Part shown: positions 23,471-32,360 of the stretch, in pieces
How positions within the stretch are numbered: the stretch's first letter is position 1
How the letters are laid out: every line of letters begins with the position of its first letter
Source of the DNA: Clostridiales bacterium
Lineage (GTDB): Bacteria > Bacillota > Clostridia > Lachnospirales > Lachnospiraceae
DNA: 64,000 nucleotides
Direction of reading: 5' to 3'
Assembly: GCA_018376135.1 (NCBI GenBank)
Contig: JAHABX010000008.1
Coordinates: 1-64,000, forward strand
Program-made: the position numbers and the translations under genes
The notes under the pieces: model-generated
What the model saw: the letters and a program-made list of their open reading frames with translations, nothing else
Database searches by the model: none
What the model was told of the DNA's origin: nothing

Positions 23471-25048
23471 ATGAAGAAGCAGATTGTATTGGGCGTCAGC
23501 CTTATGGGGATCGCATTCCTGCTGTTGTTTTTCTGTATCCGTGAGCGGGTACAGGTTATGGATGTGCAGATCCTTTCGGAGCATAAGATAAAGGCTCTGC
23601 AGGAGGAAAGGACACCTTTTGATGCCTCTGTTCAGACCGCGCTGCAGGTGAACGGGGTGGATGCCGCCTGGGAGCAGGAGGAACAGCGCTATTATATTCC
23701 GAGGAATATGCAGGAGGAACACTGGAAGGGGACGCTGGGCGCGTCTGTTGACGGGGTTCCTGCTTTTGTTGTATGGGAGGAGGATGCTGCCTTTGCCGAT
23801 ATCCGGGAGGCGGTGGCAGAGGGGCATGAATTCCGGTGTATGGTCTATAATGACAGCGGATATGCGCTGGTGTCGGTACTTTTTACCGGCCTTCCGGTCA
23901 TGAGTATTGACGGGAATATGGGAGAACAGGGAACCAGGATCACTGTTTTTGATCCGGTTCTGAGTGCCCGTGACGGATATCAGACAGAGGAGACCCTGGC
24001 ATATTATAATATCCGGGGAAATGCCAGCAAGCGGTTCGAGAAGCTGGGATACCGGCTGGAGTTTTTCTATGACGACGGAAGTGAGGGCAGGGATATTTCC
24101 CTGCTTGGCATGCGCGAGGATAATGACTGGCAGCTAAAAGCGATGTATTCGGACCGAAGCAAGCTTCGGGACAAGCTGTCTATCGAGCTGTGGAACCGGA
24201 TCGCGGAGCAGACAGAGACAAAGGCGGATGACGGATGTCATATGGAATATCTGGAGCTGATCATCAATGGGGAATACAGAGGTCTGTATGGTCTTGTGGA
24301 GCCTACGGACTACAAATCTCTGGGATTGGATAAGACCAGAGATCTGATCTATAAAGCGGCGGCAGATGAATGGCCAAATGACAGTCTTTTCGATGTCAGT
24401 GAAGCGGAGCAGTCCTTTGTCTGCGCGGGAATCAGTATCCGTCAGGCGGATAAGACCTTCTATCCGGGGATATGGGATCCTTTCCGTACCTTCTGGAACC
24501 ATGGGTATGAGATGGAGTCGCAGGAGGATCTGGAGGTTTTGTACGGCTGTATTGACCGGCAGAATTTTATAGAATATGACCTCTACTACAATGCCATTGC
24601 CGGTATGGACAACCGGTTTAAAAATATTATCTACAGTACGGTGATGGAGTCGGACGGGACATATCTCATCCGCCGTATCCCCTGGGATCAGAACTATTCC
24701 TGGGGAGATGACTTTGACCCGGAAGAAGGAGATATCAAGAATATTGTCTACAATCCTGATCTGGCGGAGAAGTGGCTGAATGAAGAGGTTTTCCGCAATA
24801 TGCAGGCATATGACACCGCACTTCCCGGGGACATGTACGCTACCTGGAAGAGCTGGCGGGAGACCTTTCTGAAGGAGGATATATGGAAATCCTATGCCCG
24901 GGAGCAGATGGATTATCTGGTGGATTCCGGGGCATTTGCCAGAGATACGAAAAAGTGGCAGGACAGCGGAAACGTGCCGGATACGGAGGAGATAGAGACC
25001 TTCATAGATACAAGATTTGTCTGGCTGGACGAATATTTGAAGATATAA
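23471..25048 (+). CDS. CotH-family protein kinase-like, membrane anchored (copy 1)
   Basis: A 525-residue protein with one N-terminal membrane segment (about 5-22) and a C-terminal CotH domain. Motifs: YNIRGNASKRFEK, GMREDNDWQLKAMYSDRSKL and IRRIPWDQNYSWGDDF, the last holding the acidic active-site region. Characterised CotH phosphorylates spore coat proteins; many membrane-anchored bacterial members have unknown targets. A second, only distantly similar copy lies at 40265. It starts directly after the methyltransferase stop. Confidence 0.85.
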   Translation: MKKQIVLGVSLMGIAFLLLFFCIRERVQVMDVQILSEHKIKALQEERTPFDASVQTALQVNGVDAAWEQEEQRYYIPRNMQEEHWKGTLGASVDGVPAFVVWEEDAAFADIREAVAEGHEFRCMVYNDSGYALVSVLFTGLPVMSIDGNMGEQGTRITVFDPVLSARDGYQTEETLAYYNIRGNASKRFEKLGYRLEFFYDDGSEGRDISLLGMREDNDWQLKAMYSDRSKLRDKLSIELWNRIAEQTETKADDGCHMEYLELIINGEYRGLYGLVEPTDYKSLGLDKTRDLIYKAAADEWPNDSLFDVSEAEQSFVCAGISIRQADKTFYPGIWDPFRTFWNHGYEMESQEDLEVLYGCIDRQNFIEYDLYYNAIAGMDNRFKNIIYSTVMESDGTYLIRRIPWDQNYSWGDDFDPEEGDIKNIVYNPDLAEKWLNEEVFRNMQAYDTALPGDMYATWKSWRETFLKEDIWKSYAREQMDYLVDSGAFARDTKKWQDSGNVPDTEEIETFIDTRFVWLDEYLKI

Positions 25049-25077
25049 TTGACAAAGTTCTCTTTCATTGATAAAAT
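25049..25077 (+). promoter_or_regulatory. Promoter of ilvN-ilvC
   Basis: Perfect TTGACA (25049-25054) and TAAAAT (25072-25077) with 17-bp spacing. It begins immediately after the CotH stop. No T-box or leader peptide is seen in the short 5' region before ilvN. Confidence 0.8.
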
Positions 25078-25127
25078 ACTTTGATATAAGGATTTTATCA
25101 CAGTAAACAGAGAAAGCAGGGAGAGAG

Positions 25128-25670
25128 ATGCAGAAAGTAGTTTTTTCTATTCTGGTAGAGAACTCAGCAGGAGTTCTGAGCAGGATCGCAGGGCTTTTCA
25201 GCCGCAGGGGCTATAATATTGACAGTCTGACGGTAGGTACGACTGCAGATCCAAGATTTTCCAGAGCGACCGTGGTGGCAAGGGGAGACCACAACATTCT
25301 GGATCAGATTGAAAAGCAGCTGAATAAGCTGGAAGATGTGGTAGACATTAAGACACTGGAGCCGGATACTTCCGTGTGCCGTGAGCTGGTTCTTGTTAAG
25401 GTTCTCTGCAATGAGGATACCAGACAGAAGGTTATCTCTATCGCAGATATTTTCAGAGCGAAGATCGTAGACGTTTCCATAGAGTCACTGGTGATTGAGC
25501 TGGTCGGAAGCCAGAGCAAGGTAGAGGCATTCCTTCGGATGCTGGATGGGGTTGAGATCCTGGAACTTGCCCGTACCGGTCTGATTGGTCTGTCCAGAGG
25601 AACCTTCGATGTGAAGATGTACGGAGAAGACGGAAGACTTGTGGACTATGATTTTATAAAAAAGCAGTAA
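25128..25670 (+). CDS. ilvN: Acetolactate synthase small (regulatory) subunit
   Basis: A 180-residue regulatory subunit with an N-terminal ACT domain (VFSILVENSAGVLSRIAGLF, about 4-23, then RRGYNIDSLTVG) and the ALS_ss C-terminal domain. It gives valine feedback control to the large subunit IlvB, which is not in the window. GGGAGAGAG precedes the start. ilvC follows after 57 bp. Confidence 0.95.
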   Translation: MQKVVFSILVENSAGVLSRIAGLFSRRGYNIDSLTVGTTADPRFSRATVVARGDHNILDQIEKQLNKLEDVVDIKTLEPDTSVCRELVLVKVLCNEDTRQKVISIADIFRAKIVDVSIESLVIELVGSQSKVEAFLRMLDGVEILELARTGLIGLSRGTFDVKMYGEDGRLVDYDFIKKQ

Positions 25671-25727
25671 CGGTTCTGAATCGCTACATATAAAGCAAAC
25701 ACATTTTAGATAATGGAGGAATGAAAA

Positions 25728-26744
25728 ATGGCAAAGATTTATTATCAGGAGGATTGTAATCTTTCTTTACTGGAGGGCAAGACGATCGCAGTGATCGGTT
25801 ACGGCAGCCAGGGACATGCACATGCGCTGAACGCAAAGGAATCCGGATGTCATGTAATTATCGGTCTGTATGAGGGCAGCAGATCCTGGAAGAGAGCAGA
25901 GGAGCAGGGCTTTGAGGTATATACGGCTGCTGAGGCTGCTAAGAGAGCAGATATCATCATGGTTCTGATCAATGATGAGTTACAGGCAGCTATGTACAAG
26001 AAGGATATTGAGCCGAACCTGGAAGAGGGCAATATGCTGATGTTCGCACATGGCTTTAACATCCACTTCAATCAGATCACGCCTCCGAAGTATGTAGACG
26101 TTACGATGATCGCACCAAAGGGACCTGGACATACCGTAAGAAGCGAGTATCAGGCAGGCAAGGGTGTTCCGTGTCTGGTTGCAGTTCATCAGGATGCTAC
26201 CGGAAGAGCACTGGAGAAGGCACTGGCTTACGCACTGGCAATCGGCGGCGCAAGAGCAGGCGTTCTGGAGACAACCTTCAGAACTGAGACCGAGACAGAC
26301 CTTTTCGGCGAGCAGGCAGTTCTCTGCGGCGGTGTGTGCGCACTGATGCAGGCAGGCTTTGAGACTTTGACCGAGGCTGGATATGATCCGAGAAATGCAT
26401 ATTTTGAGTGTATCCATGAGATGAAGCTGATCGTAGACCTGATCTATCAGTCCGGTTTCGAAGGAATGAGATATTCCATCTCCAATACTGCAGAGTATGG
26501 TGATTATATTACCGGACCGAAGCTGATCACTGAGGAGACCAAGAAGACCATGAAGAAGATCCTGAAGGATATTCAGGATGGTTCCTTCGCAAAAGAGTTC
26601 CTTCTGGATATGTCTGCTGCAGGCGGACAGGCTCACTTCAAGGCTATGAGAAAGCTGGCTGCTGAGCATCCGTCAGAGCAGGTAGGCAAGGAGATCCGTA
26701 AGCTGTACAGTTGGAACGGAGAAGACAAATTACTGGACAACTAA
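25728..26744 (+). CDS. ilvC: Ketol-acid reductoisomerase
   Basis: A 338-residue class I enzyme converting acetolactate to dihydroxy-isovalerate in valine, leucine and isoleucine synthesis. The NAD(P) motif GYGSQGHAHALN (about 25-36), the catalytic segment around IAPKGPGHTVR and the metal-binding acidic residues in the C-terminal knotted domain (TETDLFGEQAVLCGG) are intact. Codon use is biased as in highly expressed genes. A strong terminator follows. Confidence 0.97.
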   Translation: MAKIYYQEDCNLSLLEGKTIAVIGYGSQGHAHALNAKESGCHVIIGLYEGSRSWKRAEEQGFEVYTAAEAAKRADIIMVLINDELQAAMYKKDIEPNLEEGNMLMFAHGFNIHFNQITPPKYVDVTMIAPKGPGHTVRSEYQAGKGVPCLVAVHQDATGRALEKALAYALAIGGARAGVLETTFRTETETDLFGEQAVLCGGVCALMQAGFETLTEAGYDPRNAYFECIHEMKLIVDLIYQSGFEGMRYSISNTAEYGDYITGPKLITEETKKTMKKILKDIQDGSFAKEFLLDMSAAGGQAHFKAMRKLAAEHPSEQVGKEIRKLYSWNGEDKLLDN

Positions 26745-26757
26745 TCAGTCGTCAAGG

Positions 26758-26785
26758 GGACGGGGAGCTTTCCCCGTCCGTTTTT
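26758..26785 (+). terminator. Terminator after ilvC
   Basis: GGACGGGGA pairs with TCCCCGTCC around GCTT, followed by G and five Ts. Confidence 0.9.
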
Positions 26786-26821
26786 GTATGACAGGAAAGG
26801 CTGTTCCCTGTCATACAAAAA
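26781..26821. repeat. Perfect 15-bp inverted repeat sharing the terminator T-tract
   Basis: TTTTTGTATGACAGG (26781-26795) and its exact complement (26807-26821) flank an 11-base loop. The 5' arm uses the T-tract of the preceding terminator. It could be a second terminator for leftward transcripts or an operator for the downstream gene. Confidence 0.6.
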
Positions 26822-26870
26822 CGTTTTGTGATGTACGGATAGGAATTAATAGAAAACAAGAGGTGTCGGA

Positions 26871-28961
26871 TTGAAGAAAAACAGACTTTCCACCGCACAG
26901 CTGCAGTGTCTGTTTGTACTGTTCCATGTGCTGGCTGTGGCATACGCGGTCCTTTTTTTACATCCATATTATGGTTCTAATGATGAGTTCTCCCTGGCTG
27001 CCATCGCATCGGGTGCCTACGGGGATTACACACATTATTTTATTTATCTGCACAGCGGCTTTGCCTGGCTTATGAAGCTTTTTTACCTGCTGATGCCGTC
27101 ATTGAACTGGTATACGATTCTCATGTATGGGATGATATTTCTTTCGCTGACAGCAGTAGGCTTTACATGGATCCGACGTTCGCCGCGGACGGGTGTCGTC
27201 CTGTCCCTTATGCTGGTTCTTGCGTCTTTGCAGCCGCTGTATGTGGAGCTGCAGTATACGAAGACGGCGGCAGTGGTAACGGCGGCAGGCTATGTACTGC
27301 TGTTTTGTATGGACAGACAGCTGTCTTTGTGGAAGTACCGGCTGGTTCAGGGCGCGGGTATCATACTGCTGCTTCTGGGAAGCTGGATCCGATTCCAGGC
27401 ATTTGGTATGGTCAGCCTGCTGGCATTTGGCTTCTGGCTTGCGAAGGCGGCGAAGGCGGTCCGGACCCGGGAATGGAGACGTTTCCTGACAGAGAGCTGT
27501 ATTCCCTGCATCCTTGCCTTTGTGCTGGTCTTTGGAAGTATTCTGGCAGAGAATGTGCTGGTCTACCGACCGGGAACACCGGAAGCTCATTATCGGGAAT
27601 ATGACCGGGCGCGTCAGAAGCTTCTGGATTATGGGGTTCCGGAATGGGATGAGTATGAGGCGGAGTATGAGGCGCTGGGGCTTGGACGAACCGACTATAT
27701 CAACCTTCAGAACTGGCTGATTGCTGATTATGACCGCTATACAGCAGACACCTTCCAGGCAATCGTGGAGTTTCGGCAGTCACGTCCGTTTCAGTGGGAG
27801 TATCTCCTTGATTATCTGGTTATTCTGGCGAAGAAGCCTCTGTTTGTGCTGGGGGTACTGGTCATGCTTCTGTGGCTTTTGGCAGCCCGTCTTTTAAAAA
27901 GACGGGAAGGCTGGTTTACGATGCTCTATCCGTATGCGGCACTGCTTGGCATTTATCTGTACTTTATTAAAATATACCGGGTGCTTCCAATCGTAGTGAC
28001 TGCATGTCTGCTGGCATGTCTGATCTTTGTCTGGTCAGCGGCAGAAGAGCTGATTGCCGGACAGTGGGAGGCGCATTTAAAGGGAAAGAGATGGATCGCA
28101 GCGGGTCTTGCGGGAACTGTCCTGACGACAGGCATCTGTGTACGGATGCTGATCGTTCCGGCGTTTCAGCCTGCATTTCAGACCTCGGAGCCAAGTCAGG
28201 CATTCCGGGAGCTGTATGATACCATCAGTGAGGATAAGGAACTTTATTATGTGTTTGATCCCTTTACCAATAATGGGATGGAGCTGGGATATTCTGTCTT
28301 TGAGAAGCTTCCGGAGGATTATCTGACGAATATTTTCACCCTTGGAGGGTGGGAGACGGAGTCGCCGCAGGTGGTCTCCAATCTGGAAGCATACGGTCAG
28401 AGAAGTCTTTTGACCTCTCTTTATATGAGTGACCGGGCTGTTCTGATCTCGAATACGCTGATGGAGCATATTATGCTTCATCTTCAGGATATTTACGACG
28501 GCATTTTTATCACCTATTCCAAGGTGAACCGGATCGGGAATTTCGATCTGTTTGCTCTGAACTATAAGATGTCCGGGCTGAAGGAGACAGAAGAATACAC
28601 TTCAACTCTGGATAAGACCTATACGGCAGAGAACGACCGGTATGATGTGTTCGAGGGTACAGTGAACATGACTCCGGAGGAACTGGAGGGCAAGAGTGTA
28701 TTTCTGTGGGTACAGAGCCTTGAGAGCGGCAAGAAGCGGATGTATCAGGGAACCTGGCAGCAGCAGGACGAAAATGGTCTGTATTCCATGCTTTACGACA
28801 GCAGTCTGAAGGAGACCGATCAGGTAAAGTTTATGATACCGAAGATGAGTTATCCGCTGGATGACCGTTATGAGGTCCGCATTGTGATCCGGGATGGAGA
28901 TAAGGGAACGAAGATCGTGACGGAGAACAATATATATAGAAGTAATTCTTCAGAGGAGTAG
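26871..28961 (+). CDS. Large polytopic membrane protein, GT-C glycosyltransferase-like
   Basis: A 696-residue protein. About 11 membrane segments span residues 1-440, followed by a roughly 250-residue C-terminal extracytoplasmic domain. The first external loop contains an acidic pair (SNDEFSLAAI), as in GT-C enzymes that use lipid-linked sugars. The exact family is not recognised. The start is TTG at 26871 after AGAGGTGT, since no nearby ATG fits. The downstream acyltransferase gene follows at once, so both may modify a surface polysaccharide. Confidence 0.6.
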   Translation: MKKNRLSTAQLQCLFVLFHVLAVAYAVLFLHPYYGSNDEFSLAAIASGAYGDYTHYFIYLHSGFAWLMKLFYLLMPSLNWYTILMYGMIFLSLTAVGFTWIRRSPRTGVVLSLMLVLASLQPLYVELQYTKTAAVVTAAGYVLLFCMDRQLSLWKYRLVQGAGIILLLLGSWIRFQAFGMVSLLAFGFWLAKAAKAVRTREWRRFLTESCIPCILAFVLVFGSILAENVLVYRPGTPEAHYREYDRARQKLLDYGVPEWDEYEAEYEALGLGRTDYINLQNWLIADYDRYTADTFQAIVEFRQSRPFQWEYLLDYLVILAKKPLFVLGVLVMLLWLLAARLLKRREGWFTMLYPYAALLGIYLYFIKIYRVLPIVVTACLLACLIFVWSAAEELIAGQWEAHLKGKRWIAAGLAGTVLTTGICVRMLIVPAFQPAFQTSEPSQAFRELYDTISEDKELYYVFDPFTNNGMELGYSVFEKLPEDYLTNIFTLGGWETESPQVVSNLEAYGQRSLLTSLYMSDRAVLISNTLMEHIMLHLQDIYDGIFITYSKVNRIGNFDLFALNYKMSGLKETEEYTSTLDKTYTAENDRYDVFEGTVNMTPEELEGKSVFLWVQSLESGKKRMYQGTWQQQDENGLYSMLYDSSLKETDQVKFMIPKMSYPLDDRYEVRIVIRDGDKGTKIVTENNIYRSNSSEE

Positions 28962-28968
28962 GTTGGAC

Positions 28969-30060
28969 ATGAAAAAAAGACAGATGAATTTTGAACTTCT
29001 GCGGATTCTCTGCATGTATATGATCGTGGTCGGGCACTGTCTGTTTCATGGAAGAGTAACGGCAAAGCTGGGTTACGGGACCATGAATTATCTGGCTTCT
29101 TATTTGATCCAGTCCTTTTCTGCGGTGCATGTGAACTGCTTTGTCATGATTGCGGGATATTTTGCAGTTGGAAGTGAGTTTAAGGCTCAGAGGCTGCTTC
29201 GGTTCTGGAAGCAGGTGGTATTTTACTCGGCAGTGATCTTTCTGGTATATGCGTGCTTTGCAGATGTTACAGTCAGGGATGCGGTGCAGGCAGTTTTGCC
29301 CGTATCATCCAGAACCTACTGGTTTGTTTCTGTCTATATGGGGTTGTCTCTTCTGATGCCTTTTGCAGGGATTTTGACCGGACGGCTGAGTAAGCGGCAG
29401 TATCAGTATCTGTTAGGGCTTCTGGCAGTCTTTTTCAGTATCAATCATGCGGTCTTCCGGGTGGATACCTACGGAAGCTATGCGGGAAGAGAGCTTTCCT
29501 GGTTTATGTTCCTCGCCCTGCTGGCAGGATATATCCGGCTTCATACAGAGGAAAAGAGGACATATATCTGGTATGGGCTTGCAGGCTATGTGCTTGGTTC
29601 GCTGGCGATACTGGCAAGCGTCTATTTGTCCGTGGAGCTTCATCAGGAGGATATCGGTTATTTCCTGAATTATAATTCGCCGTTTGCTTTGCTTGCCACC
29701 GTATCTCTGTTTATCTGCGTGAGAAATATCCGATGGAAGGGAAGTGCCTGGGATGGATGGATCCTGAAGATCTCGGGTGCGGCCTTTGGAGTCTATCTGA
29801 TCCATGACCATTACCTGATCCGGTATCTGGTATGGGACACTTTCAGGGCAAGCAAGGTGGCGCGTACCCATTGGGCTGTGATCTATACCGTGGGGATCGG
29901 GATCGTCGTGTACCTGATCTGTACCTGCCTGGAGCTGATTCGGCAGAAGCTGTTTGTCTTACTGGAAAAACCGTATAAAACGACACTATTATATAAGAAG
30001 GAACAGCAATTTTGCGATTACTTGAATCAGATATTCAAAGATTCAGAAAAGTCCGCTTGA
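28969..30060 (+). CDS. Acyltransferase family 3 membrane protein
   Basis: A 363-residue integral membrane protein with about ten membrane segments. The N-terminal catalytic motif (ELLRILCMYMIVVGHCLFHG) carries the conserved Arg and His of the Acyl_transf_3 (OafA/NodX) family, which transfers acyl groups to sugars at the membrane. The ATG at 28969 is preferred, with AGAGGAG 10 bases upstream; an in-frame TTG at 28963 is less likely. The final codons overlap the terminator and promoter described next. Confidence 0.85.
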   Translation: MKKRQMNFELLRILCMYMIVVGHCLFHGRVTAKLGYGTMNYLASYLIQSFSAVHVNCFVMIAGYFAVGSEFKAQRLLRFWKQVVFYSAVIFLVYACFADVTVRDAVQAVLPVSSRTYWFVSVYMGLSLLMPFAGILTGRLSKRQYQYLLGLLAVFFSINHAVFRVDTYGSYAGRELSWFMFLALLAGYIRLHTEEKRTYIWYGLAGYVLGSLAILASVYLSVELHQEDIGYFLNYNSPFALLATVSLFICVRNIRWKGSAWDGWILKISGAAFGVYLIHDHYLIRYLVWDTFRASKVARTHWAVIYTVGIGIVVYLICTCLELIRQKLFVLLEKPYKTTLLYKKEQQFCDYLNQIFKDSEKSA

Positions 30061-30077
30061 CAAAAGCGGGCTTTTTT
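30051..30077 (+). terminator. Terminator overlapping the acyltransferase stop codon
   Basis: GTCCGCTT (30051-30058) pairs with AAGCGGGC (30064-30071), followed by six Ts. The stop codon TGA is in the loop, so coding end and terminator are fused. Confidence 0.75.
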
Positions 30078-30085
30078 GCTATTAT
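30057..30085 (+). promoter_or_regulatory. Promoter of the T-box-leuA transcript
   Basis: TTGACA (30057-30062) and TATTAT (30080-30085) with 17-bp spacing. The -35 lies inside the loop of the upstream terminator hairpin. Confidence 0.75.
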
Positions 30086-30104
30086 TTTTATCAATGAAAT
30101 AAGT

Positions 30105-30393
30105 AAATGCGTTGAAGAGGAATAGTACATTCAGACTTGAATTCAGAGAGCTGTCGGGTGGTGTGAGACAGCAGAGAGGATGTCTGGAACTCGCCTCCGA
30201 GCGGCTGTCCCAAATCTTCCCTGAGGGAGGAGAGTAGACACAGACGGGGTTCCTGCCGTTACCAAGGGAAGGATATAAGAATCGTATCCGTAAGGTGTGT
30301 GAAGTCATTCATGAATTAGAGTGGTACCGCGTAAGGCAGTAGTCTTTCGTCTCTAAAGCTGAGAAGCTGTTAGGAGATGAAGGGCTTTTTTTT
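30105..30393 (+). ncRNA. Leucine T-box riboswitch
   Basis: A tRNA-sensing leader in front of leuA. Stem I contains AGAGAGCTGTC...GACAGC and a specifier loop GGAACTC with a CTC leucine codon at 30190-30192. The T-box sequence AGAGTGGTACCGCG is at 30318-30331; the variable base in TGGTACC is T, matching a tRNA ending in A-CCA. A terminator stem (30342-30385, GTCTTTCGTCTCT with AGGAGATGAAGGGC) is followed by eight Ts. Uncharged leucine tRNA would favour the antiterminator and switch leuA on. This leader fills the gap between the acyltransferase and leuA. Confidence 0.92.
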
Positions 30394-30462
30394 CGTTATT
30401 TCATAAGGCTGTGCAGACATGAAGGCACAGCGCGGAAAAGCAGAAAAGGAGAGATTGGAATT

Positions 30463-32121
30463 ATGATGAATTACAGAAAGTATACCAGACAGTATTTTAT
30501 GCCGCCTGAAAAATGTATGGACTGGGCATCCAGGGAGTATGTGGACCATGCACCGGTATGGTGCAGTGTGGATCTCAGGGACGGTAATCAGGCATTGGTG
30601 GTGCCCATGACTCTTCAGCAGAAGCTGGATTTCTTCGAGCTGTTGGTGAAGATCGGTTTTAAGGAGATCGAGGTTGGATTTCCGGCAGCTTCTGATACGG
30701 AATATGAGTTTCTGAGAGCTCTGATCGAGAGAAACCTGATTCCGGATGATGTGACGGTTCAGGTATTGACTCAGGCAAGAGAGCATATCATCCGCAAGAC
30801 CTTTGAAGCACTGAAGGGCGTGAAAAATGCCATCGTGCATGTATATAATTCCACCTCTCTTTCTCAGAGAGAGCAGGTATTCCGCAAATCCAAAGAGGAG
30901 ATCCTGGAGATTGCTGTCGAAGGAGCAAAGCTTTTAAAGGAGCTGACCGAGGAGGCAGGAGCGGATTATCGTTTTGAATACAGTCCGGAAAGCTTTACCG
31001 GAACAGAACCGGAATATGCACTGGAAGTATGCAATGCAGTGCTGGATGTGTGGAAGCCCACAGCGGACCGCAAGGCGATCATCAACCTTCCGGTAACGGT
31101 ACAGCATTCTATGCCGCATGTATATGCACAGCAGATCGAGTATGTCAGCAAACACTTAAAATACAGAGAAAACGTATTGGTTTCCCTTCATCCGCACAAT
31201 GACCGCGGGTGTGGGGTTGCTGATACGGAGATGGGACTTCTGGCAGGTGCGGACCGTGTGGAAGGGACGCTCTTCGGGAACGGCGAGCGTACCGGTAATG
31301 TGGATGTTGTCACAGTGGCAATGAATATGTATGCGCAGGGCGTCGATCCGGAGCTTGATTTTTCCGATATGGTCGATATCTGCGAAAAATATGAAGCCTA
31401 TACCGGAATGAAAGTAGATGAGCGGAATCCGTACAGCGGAGCGCTTGTATTCGCCGCATTCTCCGGTTCCCATCAGGATGCCATCGCCAAGGGAATGAAG
31501 TGGATCGAGGAGAAGGCTCCGGAACACTGGACGGTTCCGTATCTTCCGATCGACCCGACTGATGTGGGAAGAAATTATGATGCAGATGTGATCCGCATCA
31601 ACAGCCAGTCCGGCAAGGGCGGAGTCGGATATATTCTGGAGAGAAACTACGGAATTGTCATGCCGGCGCCTATGAGAGAGGCTATGGGATACGCGGCAAA
31701 AGCCGTTTCCGACAGACAGAACAAGGAGCTTCAGCCGGCAGAGATCTATCAGGTATTCAAAGAAAAATTTGTCGGAATCAGTCAGCCATATTATGCGGTA
31801 GAGGTGCATTTCAAGCAGGAGAACGGTATAATTGCAGAGCTTACCACGACCTTTAACGGAGTGAAAAAGGTCTCTGTCGGAAGGGGTAACGGACGTCTGG
31901 ATGCAGCCAGCAATGCACTGAAGCAGGGGTATGGATTTAACTACAAACTGATCACCTATCAGGAGCATGCATTGGAGCAGGGAACCAGCTCCAGCGCCAT
32001 CGCATATGTGGGAATTGAGACTCCGGACGGCAAAAAGCACTGGGGAGCAGCCATCAATCCGGATATTATCCATGCTTCTATTGATGCATTAGTAACAGCG
32101 ATTAACCATTCGGTGAAATAA
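30463..32121 (+). CDS. leuA: 2-isopropylmalate synthase (long LeuA2-type)
   Basis: A 552-residue enzyme condensing 2-ketoisovalerate and acetyl-CoA, the first committed step of leucine synthesis. Catalytic-barrel motifs are DLRDGNQALV (about 38-47), EVGFPAAS and LHPHNDRGCG (metal-binding His-x-His). A C-terminal LeuA allosteric domain starts near residue 430. AAAGGAGAG precedes the start. It is controlled by the leucine T-box; leuB, leuC and leuD are not nearby. A terminator follows. Confidence 0.96.
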   Translation: MMNYRKYTRQYFMPPEKCMDWASREYVDHAPVWCSVDLRDGNQALVVPMTLQQKLDFFELLVKIGFKEIEVGFPAASDTEYEFLRALIERNLIPDDVTVQVLTQAREHIIRKTFEALKGVKNAIVHVYNSTSLSQREQVFRKSKEEILEIAVEGAKLLKELTEEAGADYRFEYSPESFTGTEPEYALEVCNAVLDVWKPTADRKAIINLPVTVQHSMPHVYAQQIEYVSKHLKYRENVLVSLHPHNDRGCGVADTEMGLLAGADRVEGTLFGNGERTGNVDVVTVAMNMYAQGVDPELDFSDMVDICEKYEAYTGMKVDERNPYSGALVFAAFSGSHQDAIAKGMKWIEEKAPEHWTVPYLPIDPTDVGRNYDADVIRINSQSGKGGVGYILERNYGIVMPAPMREAMGYAAKAVSDRQNKELQPAEIYQVFKEKFVGISQPYYAVEVHFKQENGIIAELTTTFNGVKKVSVGRGNGRLDAASNALKQGYGFNYKLITYQEHALEQGTSSSAIAYVGIETPDGKKHWGAAINPDIIHASIDALVTAINHSVK

Positions 32122-32130
32122 GTAATATAC

Positions 32131-32181
32131 AAAAAAGAAGAACGTTTTTCACAAATTTTTGTGAGAAGCGTTCTTTTTTTT
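32131..32181 (+). terminator. Terminator after leuA
   Basis: AAGAACG(T)TTTTCAC and GTGAGAAGCGTTCTT form an interrupted stem followed by a long T-run. The rest of 32182-32360 holds the next promoter and a short leader with a GGGCACGG/CCGTGCTC hairpin (32289-32315), but no gene. Confidence 0.85.
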
Positions 32182-32243
32182 GGTTTTTGTCATAAAAACG
32201 AAAAAAGTTGTTCATAATAGTTAACAAAATTGTAATATTTGTA

Positions 32244-32273
32244 TTGACTTTTGGATTTGTCCGGAGCTATAAT
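32244..32273 (+). promoter_or_regulatory. Promoter of the SleB-like hydrolase
   Basis: TTGACT (32244-32249) and perfect TATAAT (32268-32273) with 18-bp spacing, giving a leader of about 80 bases. No c-di-AMP riboswitch motif was recognised. Confidence 0.65.
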
Positions 32274-32360
32274 GCCAAACTGTAGGCGGGCACGGCAGCA
32301 ATTCATCCGTGCTCACGAAATGGCAGAGATGCCGCAATTGAATAGAAAAGGAGTGTATGT

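Noticed and set aside
32182..32360. c-di-AMP riboswitch before the SleB-like gene
   Set aside because: Leader is only about 80 bases and lacks the expected aptamer motifs.
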